In this document: positions 21,129 to 32,640 of the stretch, piece after piece
How the letters are laid out: the number at the start of each line of letters is the position of its first letter
How positions within the stretch are numbered: position 1 is the stretch's first letter
Origin: Tiliqua scincoides
Lineage: Eukaryota > Chordata > Lepidosauria > Squamata > Scincidae
DNA length: 64,000 nucleotides
Assembly (NCBI RefSeq): GCF_035046505.1
Contig: NC_089821.1
Coordinates: 55,460,256-55,524,255 of the forward strand
Reading direction: 5' to 3'
Notes under the pieces: generated by a model
Databases searched by the model: none
The model's input: only the letters and a program-made list of their open reading frames with translations
Told to the model about the DNA's origin: nothing
Made by a program: the position numbers and the translations under genes

Positions 21129-23272
21129 GTTTCCAACACCTGCACACATAACCCTGCATCAGTTAACTATTAGAATGCTGTGACTGTCAATGGGAAAAAT
21201 GTGCTGAGGAACCATAAATACCTATGCATGGAAGCAGACATTCAAGTCTCAGTGGAAACACAGGCACAAACACCGAATAATGTCAAGTGACTAATTAAAC
21301 TAATATAAAAGGATAAAAGAATCATTTGAAAAGCTGTAAAACAAACTCCAGAGAGTCTACATATTTTAAATCAGTGTAATTTATTAGGCCAACTCCCTCC
21401 TCTGCACACACTTATTTGAAGTTCTAGGAGGCAGCTGAATATTGTGTGCCTATTGTATAATGTATGACCCTCCCTCAAACTCCCATGGCACGACTGTGGA
21501 CAATTCATGGCACACCAGTGTGCTGCAGCACAGTGGTTGAAAATTGCTGCTCTAAAACCTTCATTTTGGAGAATATTCTAGATATTTTTAGTACAAGGAA
21601 TGAGGCGATAGGGGAAAAACCGAAGTTGAAGAAAGGGAGAATTGACCTTAGTGAAAATGGATCACCTAAAGCCATCTTCCTTATCTCATTCCTTCCTCCG
21701 TACAGAGGGTAAATTCTGCAGTCTGCTGAATAGTTTGGGATAAAATTGAGCTTGGAGTACATGCACCTAAAGATGTGTGAGGTGGAAGACTTCAACCTAA
21801 GTCCCAGCTCCAGCAGCTGAGCTGGTTCACACCTTTGCGCTGCTGTCAGCTCCCAACATTCCCTGGCAGCATGAAGGCAGCACAAAAGTACGTTTGCTTT
21901 TGAATTGTTTTTGGCATGATGTGGTGAGGAGGGCTATTTTTCAACAAATGTGAAAAATGTGCTACAACAAATGTAGCAAAAGTTTTGCTATAGAACTCTG
22001 GGGCTGTCATCATCCCTGCCAAATTGCATCAGTAGGGACCCACTCCTGGACTCTCCCTCTGCCCATTTTTGTGCTAGCACATCCACCCTGTACTGATTGG
22101 GGAATGATATCTTTTGCTGGGGAGCGTGGCAGGGGTGGTCCACTACAAGGAACAATAGCAATCCCCTTGCACCTTAAAACACAGAGCAAGTTTGATCAGG
22201 AGCTTTTATTAGGCTCAAGACATAATCTATTACCCACTCTCGCCCATTGTTGATTGGAGCAGTCCTTGGTGGCCTGGCTGCTTTCCACTTATTCTATTTA
22301 GAGCCAATTCAAACATTATAGTCCTCACATGACTATACTATCTCACTGCATATGGTTGAGGCATATACAGTTCGATGAGCCTCTAAATCAAAATCTTCCT
22401 GCTTGTGTAAGCCCAGCACATTCAGAGGCTCCGCTACAAGCAGCCTCCCTGTTTGCTTTCCTTGCACAAGGAGCTTTTGAGGCGATATTGGCCCATGAGA
22501 AAGCTGCACCGCATATTTTCATGCAGGTTTGGGTGCTTCCAGGCATAGTGCTTTGTGGATAACTGGGGCTTTGCATCTGAACGCCAGCCACCCTCGGCCT
22601 CCGAGTGGTTTGGATGTTGGACCGGGCCTTTTTCCAAATTAGATGTGAAGAAACATTTCTTCTTAACTGCCTGACTATAGTAAAAAGAATTTGTTTTTTA
22701 AGCAGCATATATTAGTACAAAAAGACAGCTTTGTTTTATGTAAAGCATGAAGCAGCCCCAGAATGACTTGGAGCTGGTTCTGTGGCCTTCCATAGATTTT
22801 CCAGTGTGCCTTTTCACCTAGTTTACACTGCCCCTTTCCCCTTCAGAATGGGTATTATGGTACTTCCTTACCTCACAGAAATGCATGAAAGACTTTGAAG
22901 TGCTCAGATTACTATGCCACTGGGGCCATGGAAATACCAAAGACACTTTTGATCTGTATTTTATCCCTGCCTTAGCTAGAAAAAGTAAATACATTTGAAT
23001 GGCTGAGGAGGGATCCAAGAGAGGGAGGGAGAAAGAAAGAGAATCCCAAGCTGCTTAGAGACTTTCCACAAACAGAAGCTCAATTCATCGAGTAAATTAT
23101 TGACTACAGATTATCCTCTCAACTGGAAAATTAACCTGTACCTGATATTTCCTATTCCTTTTGGGATAAGAAGTCTGAAATATCCTTGATTTTTCTCACC
23201 TTATCGAGGGGCTTTTGTATCCAGAAGGATAGGTTTTCCTTGGGTCTTCACAACCTACATGATCTTTTAGGG
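21129..23272. other. Intergenic; fragment of hAT-type element at 21,476-21,549
   Basis: 21,476-21,549 ends in 'agtggttgaaaattgctg', the inverse of the 'cagcaattttcaacca' end at 38,519, and contains 'atggcacaccagtgtgctgc'. It is a truncated inverted member of the family at 38,519 and 42,537. Nothing else is recognised up to 23,272. Confidence 0.45.
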
Positions 23273-23634
23273 CAGTGTTTCTCAACCTATGGGTTAGGAC
23301 CTACTAGGTGGGTCACGTGTCAATTTCAGGTGGGTCCCTATTCATTTCAATATTTTATTTTTAATATATTTAGACTTGATGCTACCATGGTATGTGACTG
23401 CGTTTGGGAAATGTTACAGACCTGTACTTTTAACAAGCTACTATGTATATTCTTTTAACAATGATAGTAAATGGGACTTACTCCTGGGTAAGTGTAGGTA
23501 GGATTGCAGCCTAGGATTGTTAAAAATGTTCTTGCTTGATGAAGTCACTTCTGCTCATGACATCACTTCTGGTGGGTCCTGACAGATTCTCATTCTAAAA
23601 AGTGGTCCTGGTGCTAAATGTGTGAGAACCAGTG
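23273..23634. mobile_element. hAT-type non-autonomous element, copy 1
   Basis: Starts 'cagtgtttctcaacctatgg' and ends 'tgtgagaaccagtg'. Flanked by the perfect 8-bp duplication 'ttttaggg' at 23,265-23,272 and 23,635-23,642, the hAT signature. It is about 362 bp with no transposase. Internally it carries half of the palindromic short repeat ('atgggacttactcctgggta', 'ggattgcagcct' at about 23,470-23,516). It aligns end to end with 29,678-30,041. Confidence 0.92.
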
Positions 23635-23942
23635 TTTTAGGGTAGATATGCAAAACGTGGTTGCAGGGCACGTCAAAGTGCTCTTTCCCTTTCTATTCAA
23701 GAGAGTATTCCTAAAGGCCCAATCTGCTGGTGTTCCTGGAGGGGGGCAAAACGCTAACTGTTTCTGATGCCTGAACGTCAGTGTAAAGCAGAACCATTTG
23801 GAATAGCGAGAGCATTTATCCCCCTGAGCCTGCTTTAGCTCCCGACCAGTGTAGACTGTCACAGGCACGCCTCACAGGCATGTTTGTGACAGTGCATGCT
23901 GGCACTGGGCCAGCATGGCTGGCATTGGATTGGACCCTAAAA

Positions 23943-23944
23943 CA

Positions 23945-23973
<29 letters not shown>
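23943..23973. repeat. (CATA)n microsatellite
   Basis: Nearly eight perfect tetranucleotide units. Confidence 0.97.
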
Positions 23974-23975
<2 letters not shown>

Positions 23976-24196
23976 GAGGGGGTGGGGGAGAGTGTACCAG
24001 AGAGTGGGCTTTATTTATTTTGGGGAGGGGTGTGCATGTGTTGCAGAGACTGAGCTTATGGGGGGAAGGAGGGAGGAAGTGAGTGTGTGTTGCCTTCCCT
24101 GGCCTGGATCTCACTGCATGTCACTGTTTCAAACCAACTCCACAACAGCACTGAGAATCTTTTGTAGAAGTTATATCTCTATTTTTTATTTTGTAA

Positions 24197-24538
24197 GGAC
24201 CCAGTCCTGTCCACTGGCAGCAACTGTTGCCCTGCACATGCCTGATCTTATCTGATCTTGGAAGCTAAGCAGAGTCAGGCCTGGTTAGTACTTGGATGGG
24301 AGACCGCCTGGGAATACCGGGTGCTGTAGGCTTATACCATAGTCTTTCGAGACTGAAGGTTGCCAACCACAGTCCTGTCCAACTTTCCAGCACTGTCGCA
24401 GCCACAACAAAGCTCCAAGGTAAGGGAACAAATGTTCCCAAACCTTCAGGAGGCCTCTGTGACTGCCTCCCCACCACAGGACGCAGTGTACACCCCATTG
24501 GCACAGCTGCACCAGCACTGGAAAACTGGATAGGATGT
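24197..24538. mobile_element. Short TIR element split by a 5S SINE
   Basis: The left end 'ggacccagtcctgtcca' is interrupted after a few bases by the SINE at 24,214-24,369. The rest continues 'actttccagcactgtcgc' and ends 'gcactggaaaactggatagg'. Interior blocks match 3,367-3,545 and 59,446-59,605. Confidence 0.75.
24214..24369 (+). mobile_element. 5S rRNA-derived SINE, copy 3
   Basis: 5S-like body ('ggaagctaagcagagtcagg', 'ctggttagtacttggatggg', 'agaccgcctgggaataccgg') and the shared tail with hairpin 'agtctttcgagact' and 'ggttgccaacca'. Perfect 12-bp target duplication 'cagtcctgtcca' at 24,202-24,213 and 24,370-24,381. It sits in the end of an older TIR element. Confidence 0.93.
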
Positions 24539-24807
24539 GATCAACAACATTGAGTACTAAGAGAATCATCAAGGATAGTCCCAGTGCAGTGGCATGCCCG
24601 CAGCCTATAAAGGTCTGTGCACTGGGTTTGCAATCCATATCACAAATTTAGGATTTGAATGCAGGTCTCCCACATCCAAAGACTTAGTAGGGGTGGCATG
24701 AACCCCCAAGTCATTCTGTATGTCAACCACCTTACCATATCAAACTAGAGAAGCCTAGTTTTTTGTTTTTGTTTTAAGTTGAGCTTCTAGCCCACATGAT
24801 TATAGAG

Positions 24808-25120
24808 CAGGTGTCTCCAAACATTTTGGCCAGAGGGCTGCATCAAATATCTGGCATGGTGTTGAGGGCCGGAAAAATTTTAAATATAAAATTTATATAA
24901 GTAAATTAGAGATGGAACTTAGCTGAGTGAATAAATGAATGAATGGGCTCATTCATTCAAACTCTCTGGCCCCACCCTCCAGATGCAACCAGAGCACAGT
25001 TCCAGCCATGTTTGGCCAAGTGGGCCAGAGGCTTTCAGGGGACAAGAGGCCGGCCGCGGGCCGGATAGAGGCTTGCTGCGGGCCGCATCTGGCCCCCAGG
25101 CCAGGGTTTGGAGACCCATG
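24808..25120. mobile_element. hAT-type non-autonomous element, second family
   Basis: Starts 'caggtgtctccaaacatttt' and ends 'agggtttggagacccatg', with the perfect 8-bp duplication 'ttatagag' at 24,800-24,807 and 25,121-25,128. The 313 bp interior is non-coding with a CpG-rich right half ('ggccggccgcgggccgg'). The end style resembles the element at 60,820-61,255. Confidence 0.92.
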
Positions 25121-25128
25121 TTATAGAG

Positions 25129-26042
25129 GAAAGTTGCAAAAATGTGTTTTGAATCAGAGTTGTCTGAAACTTAAACTAATATGATGAATAAAGAAATAAC
25201 AACTTTTTCTTCTTCTTTTTTTTTTAACCAGAAATGATTTAAACAGAAAATGTCTTCAGCATTTTCATATCTGTTAATAGTTGGTATGCATCATCTCTTC
25301 AAGCTTGCTTTGCACCAGATGTGAGTGGAAACTTGTGTTCCTAAATAGGTTTTGATCAGAGGATGAGGTGGGCTTTTCTCTCCCTCTCTCTCCCTCCTAT
25401 AATTTAAAAACAGTTGATGAATTACAAGCATTAAATGATAGCATTAGGGGAGAAATGTTAATGGAATGGATTGCAGGGTGTAGTTTGTATGGGGAGGCTT
25501 TTATGAAGTACAGCTCCAATCTTAGTGTTATCTTTTATTACATCATAGTTTTCCTTTAAGCTGTTGGGATGTTGGATTAGGTGAGGAATCCACCATCCTT
25601 TGCTTTTAAATAGCTTGGCTATGATATCACCCAGATTCCTTTCTAAGACCCCCACCCTGCAATCTCTCTCTACATTTCTCCACCCTGACTTAAAAATCCC
25701 ATTTTACCCTTTCAGTTCCAAAGACTAGTTCTATTCTGGCCACACCACACTAGAAGAGAATGGGATTTATTTCACCAGAGAATTTTTTAAAATATGTATA
25801 TTTCATGGTTCAGCATTCATTCAAACACAGATATGAAATCACTAGAGGTGTTTGAAAACGGTGTTATTTATTTTACTCAGAAATAAGCCCATTGGTTTCA
25901 GTAAGACTTAGGCTGTAAACTGATCTTACCTGAAGCAAATCACCAACCATGAAGGACTTGTTAATCAAAGACAATTGTGTTGTCACAATGAAGTCCTTTG
26001 CTTTGCTTCCTCTTCCTAAACCCCATTGCCTCCAAGGGACAT
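25129..26042. other. Intergenic; one partial palindromic repeat
   Basis: 25,876-25,920 carries 'actcagaaataagcccattg' and 'gtaagacttaggctgtaa', a decayed copy of the palindromic repeat. Nothing else is recognised. Confidence 0.45.
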
Positions 26043-26555
26043 GCAGCCCAATCCTATGCTGTCCTTTTCCAGGGCTGAAGCAGCGCCAAAATGCAAGCTA
26101 CATCCAATGGATGCCAGGCAGCTGCCGGTGGCTCCCAAAGCCTCCTTGGGGGAACGGGACATTCCCAGGTAAGGGAAGCCCTGCAAAGGGGCTTCTTGAC
26201 TCTGTGCAAACTATATAGCTGGTGTAAAATAGCCCTTTGTCGGGATCTGGTGGAGCAGAGCTCTGCTGTTCCCACCCCATTCCCGCCCTGTTCCCTCCCC
26301 ATTCCCCATCTCACCCCTGCCCTCTCCCCGCCTTGGAATGCCTACTCCTATGCCCACCTCACCGTTTTACCACCTGAAGCTCACCTGGAGTGCCAGGCAG
26401 CATCCGACCAGCCTCCAACTGGCACTGGCTCAGTGCAGGCCCGTGCTAAGCCAACACCAGTGCCTGCCCAGTGTAGAGTGTCTCTGAAGTGCTTTATGGC
26501 ACATTTGTGATGCTCAGCGCTGGTGCCTGCACTGGCTGCATTGGATCAAGCCCAT
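26043..26555. mobile_element. GC-rich non-autonomous transposon copy
   Basis: Left end 'gcccaatcctatgctgtcc' and right end 'ctgcattggatcaagccc' are inverted. The pyrimidine-rich middle ('cattcccgccctgttccctc') is typical of the family. Open frames across it on both strands are not conserved. Confidence 0.55.
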
Positions 26556-27724
26556 GGTCTCCTAACTCCTTGCACAAGGCACTGCGGGTATGTGTAATAA
26601 TACTGGTAATGTCCCATTTATTCCAGGGAAAACTAAAAGCGGTGGTGTGACTGGAACACTGTCTGATGCTGCTTCAGGTCTTCTGCCTCTCCATAAGTAC
26701 AAAAAACAAACACAAGAAAGCATCCACTTACTGTACTCCTTGTGCAGTTTCTTCAGTTGCTGAAATATAGGACTTCCCGTTTGAAGGAAGCAGCTCCTTT
26801 GCACGGTGCCTATAAATCAAGCCTGAAATCCTGCACTTTTCTGTTTAAAGAAACCACATGAAGAGCAAGGTAAGGAGGTGGATGATCCACTTTCTGCTCT
26901 CTTTTAATGAGCAGCAGGTGGATCAGTGTGGGTTGCACCTGCACAGGCTAGAGGGAGGCAGAGGCAGGAGCAGACTTGGGGCGAAGGGTACCCTGAACCT
27001 GCTGTTCTCTTGCTCCCCCACAATGAAGGATAAATTAGATGTCAGTAAATATTATTTATTTATTTCTTAGATTTGTATTCTTCCTTCCTCCCCGAAGGGC
27101 ACCCAAGGCGGCTTGTATTACTGGATGAGCAGGGCATAGCATTTCAGAAGAAATCCCTTATGACAACATGTGTTGAAAATGCGCAAAACATTTTAAGTGC
27201 TTACAGTCAGCACTTACACAATTCTTTCAGAAAGGAAAGTTTACACTGGGAATTGAAACTTTTCACAACTTTTTAAAGGGTGTATTCTGCAGAAATTGTG
27301 AAATCTGATAAATCCTGTTTTCTCCCATGTTGTTTTGAAGAGATATGGATTCCCAACATCTGCTGTGCATTTTCCGCCCCTTCTCTCCATACTGCTTGAC
27401 TCTATGCATGACAGGAATGAACTGAACATCTTTAGCAAAATGAGCTAATTGCTCTTTTAATTCTTCCTTTGAAATGCATTTGTACAATGATATGGTGATT
27501 CCAAAGACTCTAACAGGCAGCTCCTGAGCAGAATCTGTTGGCCCTTACATCTACCCACTTGTTGCTATGCTCACACAAGGTGATGATATAACCACAGTAT
27601 AGCATAGTGTGGAAGCAGAAAACCATGGTGAAGGCTTGGTTTTTCAGTATAGCATTTGGGTTGGAGTGATGGCTTGTGGCTGGGGTGCTTGTATTCTTTT
27701 TATGGATCTGTTGATTATTTATCT
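26556..27724. other. Intergenic, mostly unique
   Basis: A short A/T-rich repeat piece at about 27,044-27,125 ('tatttatttatttcttagat...aaggcggcttg') looks like the 3' end of an interspersed element. Nothing else is recognised. Confidence 0.35.
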
Positions 27725-28040
27725 TTTTTATTTTAAAACATGTATAACCTCCCTTTCCTCTTTATATAAAGGCGTTGAATGTGGCTAACAACCTTAAAAC
27801 CAAAATAAAATACCACAGAATAGAATAACAATATAAAGCAAAAATAACCATAATAAAAGAAGCAAAGAAACATCATCTTTAAAAGTCACACCAAAAGGGT
27901 TGAACAAAACAAAAAAGTCTTCAGCCCCCCCCCCCCTAAAACACTGACAGCGAGGGAGCAGTTTGTAGCTTAAAAAGAAAGGAGTTCCATTGAACATTGA
28001 AAATGCTTCAGGAAAAGTGGTAACTACCATAGGAAACCAC
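27725..28040 (-). mobile_element. Probable LINE 3' fragment
   Basis: An A-rich stretch ('aaaataaaataccacagaat') followed by 'aaaaagtcttcagccccc' and 'gcgagggagcag...ggagttccattgaac' matches the layout of ORF2 C-termini of CR1-like LINEs read in reverse. Very decayed, with a C12 run in the middle. Confidence 0.35.
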
Positions 28041-29669
28041 TTAGGAAAACAATAACCACCATAAAAATAAGTGAATACATGATGTCATTTTCACCTTAAA
28101 GATGAGAGGCACCTTGTCTAATTCCAGCTCTGAAAGGGGGGGGGGTACACTTGCACTCCTCCCCTCCCTTTGTATTACTTCTCAGAGGCAGTTCCATCTA
28201 GGAGGGTTCCACCTGAGGTGCAAAGACTACAACAGTGTGAACTTGGTAATAATTGCATTCTGCTAGAGCCCCAGGTACCAAAGGCCCATTTCAACAAGAT
28301 CAAAAGAAGTGAAGGGCTGGTCCAAAGAGAAACCATCCTAAAAACCAGGAAAGTTCCAAGTTTTGTAGAGTAAATCAGCATCTTTATGTTAAGATTCATA
28401 AAAACAACTGAGGGTGCAATCCTGAGTGTGCCTTGGGCCAGTGGGTCGCATTGAACTTCTTGGAGTGTACATTTGCTAGATATAGGTTTCATAAAGAAAC
28501 CAAATAAATAATAAAGAAGCACATGGAATTTCAACTTTCAGTGATAAAAAGGTACCCAAAGTTTTCAAAGGCTCTGTGCCCTCTGATAAAAGTACAAACA
28601 TGTCAGCAAATGGCATAATGGCTACAGGGCCAATGCTTTGTTTTGCTGTGCTGCACTGTGGGAGTTTCATTGCCATTGTACGTGGCAAAAAAGGGAACTT
28701 CGGTTTGGTTGTCTTCCAACAGGGAAGATTTTACCTCCGTTTGCAAGGGACCATGACAATTGTCAAAAGGGGGTGCTTTTCATAACATAGAGAAGCTGAG
28801 GCACAAAGTGCCTCCCCTTTTTGGCTCAACTCTAACAAAAAGAAACAGCTTGTTTTCAATTTCTGTTTGGCAGGACCAACAGAAAGGAAAGTTTTACCTC
28901 AGTGAGGGCTAGAACGTTATGGCTGCCACATTGGAGCTGTTTCATTACTTCACATGGCTGTTGCTTATGCCTCTCCATGTGGTGAGCCATTCATCTGCAC
29001 ATCAGTCGCTTGTCACAGGGATAAGGTCTTTTTCTCCTTGCCATCACAAGTGCACACTGGCTAGTGGTGAGCGGAAAATAGAGTAATTCAGTTTGCACAG
29101 TAAGTCACCACACACCAACTGCTCGCTGTGATCGCAGATGACCTCCCCCATGTGGCAGCCAGGGAATGTGCACAAGCCTTTGGATTCTAAGGCTTGCAAA
29201 ATTCTGTAATTTGCTCTGAAGCAATCAATCTTGATGAGCTGTAAAACAAACAAATAGCTGACAACATCACGCAGAGGACAGCGAGAGGCTTCTAAATACT
29301 GAGGGATGAGTCACACCTGGAGCCACCTAATCAGTGGGGTCTTTCGCCCTCCAGGCTGTTCTCCTTTTGAGTTTTCATTGAAGTGCTTACTTAGTACTAC
29401 AAGGGAGGTAAACCCTCTAAATGGCTTGTAAATGACACAGCTGTATATTTTTAACAAGTTGTTAAATGGTGGTTGTTCAGGAGCTCAGCTTGTTCCCTAA
29501 TTCCACTGCTAGAGTTTTCCCCGCCTCCTGCCTCACAACAAGAAGTTAAGGGCGAGGGTCCTTCAAGGGCTTCTACACACACAATCAAACTACTAGGAAC
29601 CACTAGAATGTTAAATGATCATGTCAATATTTCCACCCCATTTCTGTAAGGGAACTTGACAGCTCAATC
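28041..29669. other. Intergenic, unique sequence
   Basis: No transposon ends, exons or RNA genes are seen. Frames up to 119 codons show no recognisable domain. Confidence 0.4.
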
Positions 29670-29677
29670 CAATAATG

Positions 29678-30041
29678 CAGTGTTTCTCAAACTGTGGGTT
29701 GGGACTCACTAGGTGGGTCGTGAGACAATTTCAGGTGGGTTCCCATTCATTTCAATATTTTATTTTGAATATATTAGGCTTGATGCTACCATGATATATG
29801 ACTGCAGTGGGGGAAATGTTACAGACCTGTACTTTTAACAAGCTACAATGTATATTCTTTTACCAATGATAGTCAATGGGACTTACTCCTGGGTAAGTGC
29901 AGGTAGGATTGCAGCCTAGGATTGTTAAAAAATTTTCCTGCTTGATGATGTCACTTCCAGTCATGACATCACTTCCAGTGGGTCCTGGCATATTCTTATT
30001 CTAAAGAATGGGTCCTGGGGTTAAATGTGTGAGAACCACTG
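29678..30041. mobile_element. hAT-type non-autonomous element, copy 2
   Basis: Starts 'cagtgtttctcaaactgtgg' and ends 'tgtgagaaccactg', with the perfect 8-bp duplication 'caataatg' at 29,670-29,677 and 30,042-30,049. Its 364 bp align throughout with 23,273-23,634, including the internal half of the palindromic repeat at about 29,873-29,920. Confidence 0.93.
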
Positions 30042-30049
30042 CAATAATG

Positions 30050-31247
30050 CATCCCCAGGTCTAGAAAGGTTACCCCTCTTGAATCTCTGTTATATGAATG
30101 CCAATGCAGCAAAAGTCTACCTAGAAATAAAGATATTCACTGATGTTTGTTTTACACTTCTGGAATGTACTTCATGTCAGGCAACTCTCTCTCTCTCTCT
30201 CTCTTTTTTACAGTAATTTTGAAAAGGAAAAACATCCCAAAGATCTCACTGTAGAGAACTTACTTCGCCTCTTCAAGTACAACACATGTTGGGTGCCATG
30301 TTTTTCAACCCATGTTCCCTCTTGTCTCTTCTCCCTCCCACATCATACTTTTTCAGCTGTGGAATATAAACATTTCCAGGAAAATGCACTTAGACTTGAT
30401 GGTTATTTGCCAAGGGCTGTTGGCTCCCACCTTGCTTATGATTTTGACAGAAATAGTGTTTTGTTTAAATGGGAAAACAAATCATTCAAAATCCTCCTAT
30501 CCTACTCCTTCATTCCCTGAGCCTATTTAAATGGTACGAGATACTTTTTCACTAGTTCTATGAGAATATTTTTGTCTGAAACATGCAACTGGAAGTTGCC
30601 AATGCAATGCTCTTACTCCTCACACCCATCCTGGTTCTCATCTTCTGTCCTTTGTGTGAGCAGAGGATAAATATCTAAAACCTCGTCACTAAGTCTATAC
30701 CATGACCAGAGTTTTCATGGGTTCCAAAGTCAGAAGTGGGTGCTTGCCCTTCTCCAGAATTTTCAGTTTATTGATTTCTAATTTTAAATTCCAGATGTGC
30801 TATTTTTTTTTAAGATACAGTATTTCATTCGTTAAAAATCAGACTGATTTCAGATCTGATGCCCAGCATTCCACAGCCAGGGCAGAGAACAGATTCAGAA
30901 TGAAAGGTGTGAAACTAAAGTGCAACCATAGGGGCATAGCCTGAATCTGGTCTAATTTTAATTTGAATCTGGTTTCACTCCTAGTTGCATTACTTGTTAA
31001 ACTGAATTTCCTGGCTCCTGATTGTTTTATATATGGTTTAATTGTTTTATGGTTATGAAAGCTTTGTAAGCTGCCTTGGGCATTTGCTTTGGCAAGGGAA
31101 AGGCTGGTCCAGCACCAAGGAGAACCCTGTCTGGCTTTGAGGCTTAGGAAGGGGAGTATATAGTGGCAGCCTCTGTTGTCATCCCCACCCCCTCCTGAAC
31201 CTGAACCACCCCCTTGGGCAGCCCTTCCCCTGCCCAGTTACACTTCC
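30050..31247. other. Intergenic; (CT)n tract at 30,185-30,204
   Basis: A short CT microsatellite, then sequence without recognisable genes. 31,080-31,247 becomes GC-rich and may be an edge of a GC-rich transposon copy that continues beyond the inverted arm at 31,423. Confidence 0.4.
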
Positions 31248-31422
31248 TACTGTCCAGCAAAAGGACAATGTATTTCAATTACTGTTCAAAGTTATCTATA
31301 TATTTTATAAGTCTTTGAGATATTGCATTTGCTGGTGGACTACTCATTTTATGGAATGCATACAAAATACACTTTTGGGGCCATAAAAGCTGGGTGGAGT
31401 AGCTAGAGATGCAGCTGGGTTG
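31248..31422 (+). repeat. Left arm of a nearly identical inverted repeat
   Basis: Pairs with 32,171-32,343 as reverse complement. Outer end 'tactgtccagcaaaagg', inner end 'gcagctgggttg'. I count one substitution (near 31,344) and one 2-base length difference (near 31,308) over about 175 bases, roughly 98% identity. Confidence 0.93.
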
Positions 31423-32170
31423 TTCCCACCCTAGTTCCACCCTCGCCTCCCTGCTGCCAGCAGTTCACTTACCTTGGTCAGCTCAAGTGCCAATAGAGGC
31501 CTGCCAGCAGAGACCTCTCCACTGCCGGTGCAAGCCCCTGCATGGTCGCAACATGCTTTAAGGCACATTTGTAACTGCGCACACGCCCATTCTACCGGCA
31601 CTAGCTGGCATAGGATTGGGCCGTAAATTTCTGGTCTAATGTATGCCTGTTTAGAATCCAAATTCATAAGTTCTAAAATGCAAAATACTGTATGCTGCAG
31701 CAAACTACCCATATGGGCACGGCCCAGGCCTTTATTATTTTTCTTTAGAACCATGTAAGGTGCCCTTTTTGGAGAAAGGCTAGCTATAAATCAAATGAAT
31801 AAATCAATTGATGTGGTAGAAAGATTGAAGAGAGACAGGCCAGTGACCTGCAGTGGCAATTAATAGAACTTGCCTTCCTCCCAGTAATGATTTCTTCAGG
31901 GCTCTTCAAACTTTATACCCTCCAGGAACACTTTTTTACCATGGAAACCCTGGGTGTTGCAATATGCTAGGATGCATTCTACAGTGTAATCTTAATGCAT
32001 GTGGGCTGCTGTCAGCTAAGGTGCTTAGGCTTCACTGTTACCCTGCACATAACAGTAAAACATCACTGTGGAAGAAAATATCTTTTAGATGCATACCTGG
32101 AATTCCAGCGCTCTTCAGAGGTATTTCATCTCAGCCAACATGCTCTGCTTTTAAAAAGCCATTAATTTCA
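31423..32170. other. 748-bp spacer between inverted arms
   Basis: 31,423-31,623 resembles a GC-rich transposon copy, ending 'ggcataggattgggcc'. 31,624-32,170 is unrecognised AT-rich sequence. No transposase or other coding frame is visible. Confidence 0.5.
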
Positions 32171-32343
32171 CAACCCAGCTGCATCTCTAGCTACTCCACC
32201 CAGCTTTTATGGCCCCAAAAGTGTATTTTGTATGCATTCCATAAAATGAGTAGTCCACTAGCAAATGCAATATCTCAAAGACATAAAATATATAGATAAC
32301 TTTGAACAGTAATTGAAATACATTGTCCTTTTGCTGGACAGTA
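32171..32343 (-). repeat. Right arm of a nearly identical inverted repeat
   Basis: Reverse complement of 31,248-31,422. The outer edge reads 'ccttttgctggacagta' against 'tactgtccagcaaaagg' on the left arm. Confidence 0.93.
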
Positions 32344-32528
32344 CTCCAGTTCCACAGAAGTCTGGTGTATACACAGAGCAACTCTTGATTATACATAGAG
32401 CTTTGAGAAAGCAGAGCAAGTCTTGATTTCTTTACAAGATTTCTTTATAAGTCGTTCTATAAACAAACCAAATGAGAATACCTGTTTTGTTTTGTTTTTT
32501 ATATTTCGATCCCATGGAGGTTGCACTG

Positions 32529-32640
32529 TATACCCTGTTTCCCGAAAAATAAGACCTATCCCGAAAATAAGACCTAGTGTGTTTTTTGAGAATTGCTGAA
32601 ATATAAGACCTATTCCGAAAATAAGACCTAGTTGTGATCA
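32529..32640. mobile_element. Interspersed repeat with repeated 'gaaaataagacct' motif
   Basis: The motif 'cgaaaataagaccta' and variants occur four times between 32,543 and 32,632. This arrangement recurs in many vertebrate genomes as an interspersed repeat, but I cannot assign the family. A G-rich run follows at 32,643. Confidence 0.4.
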
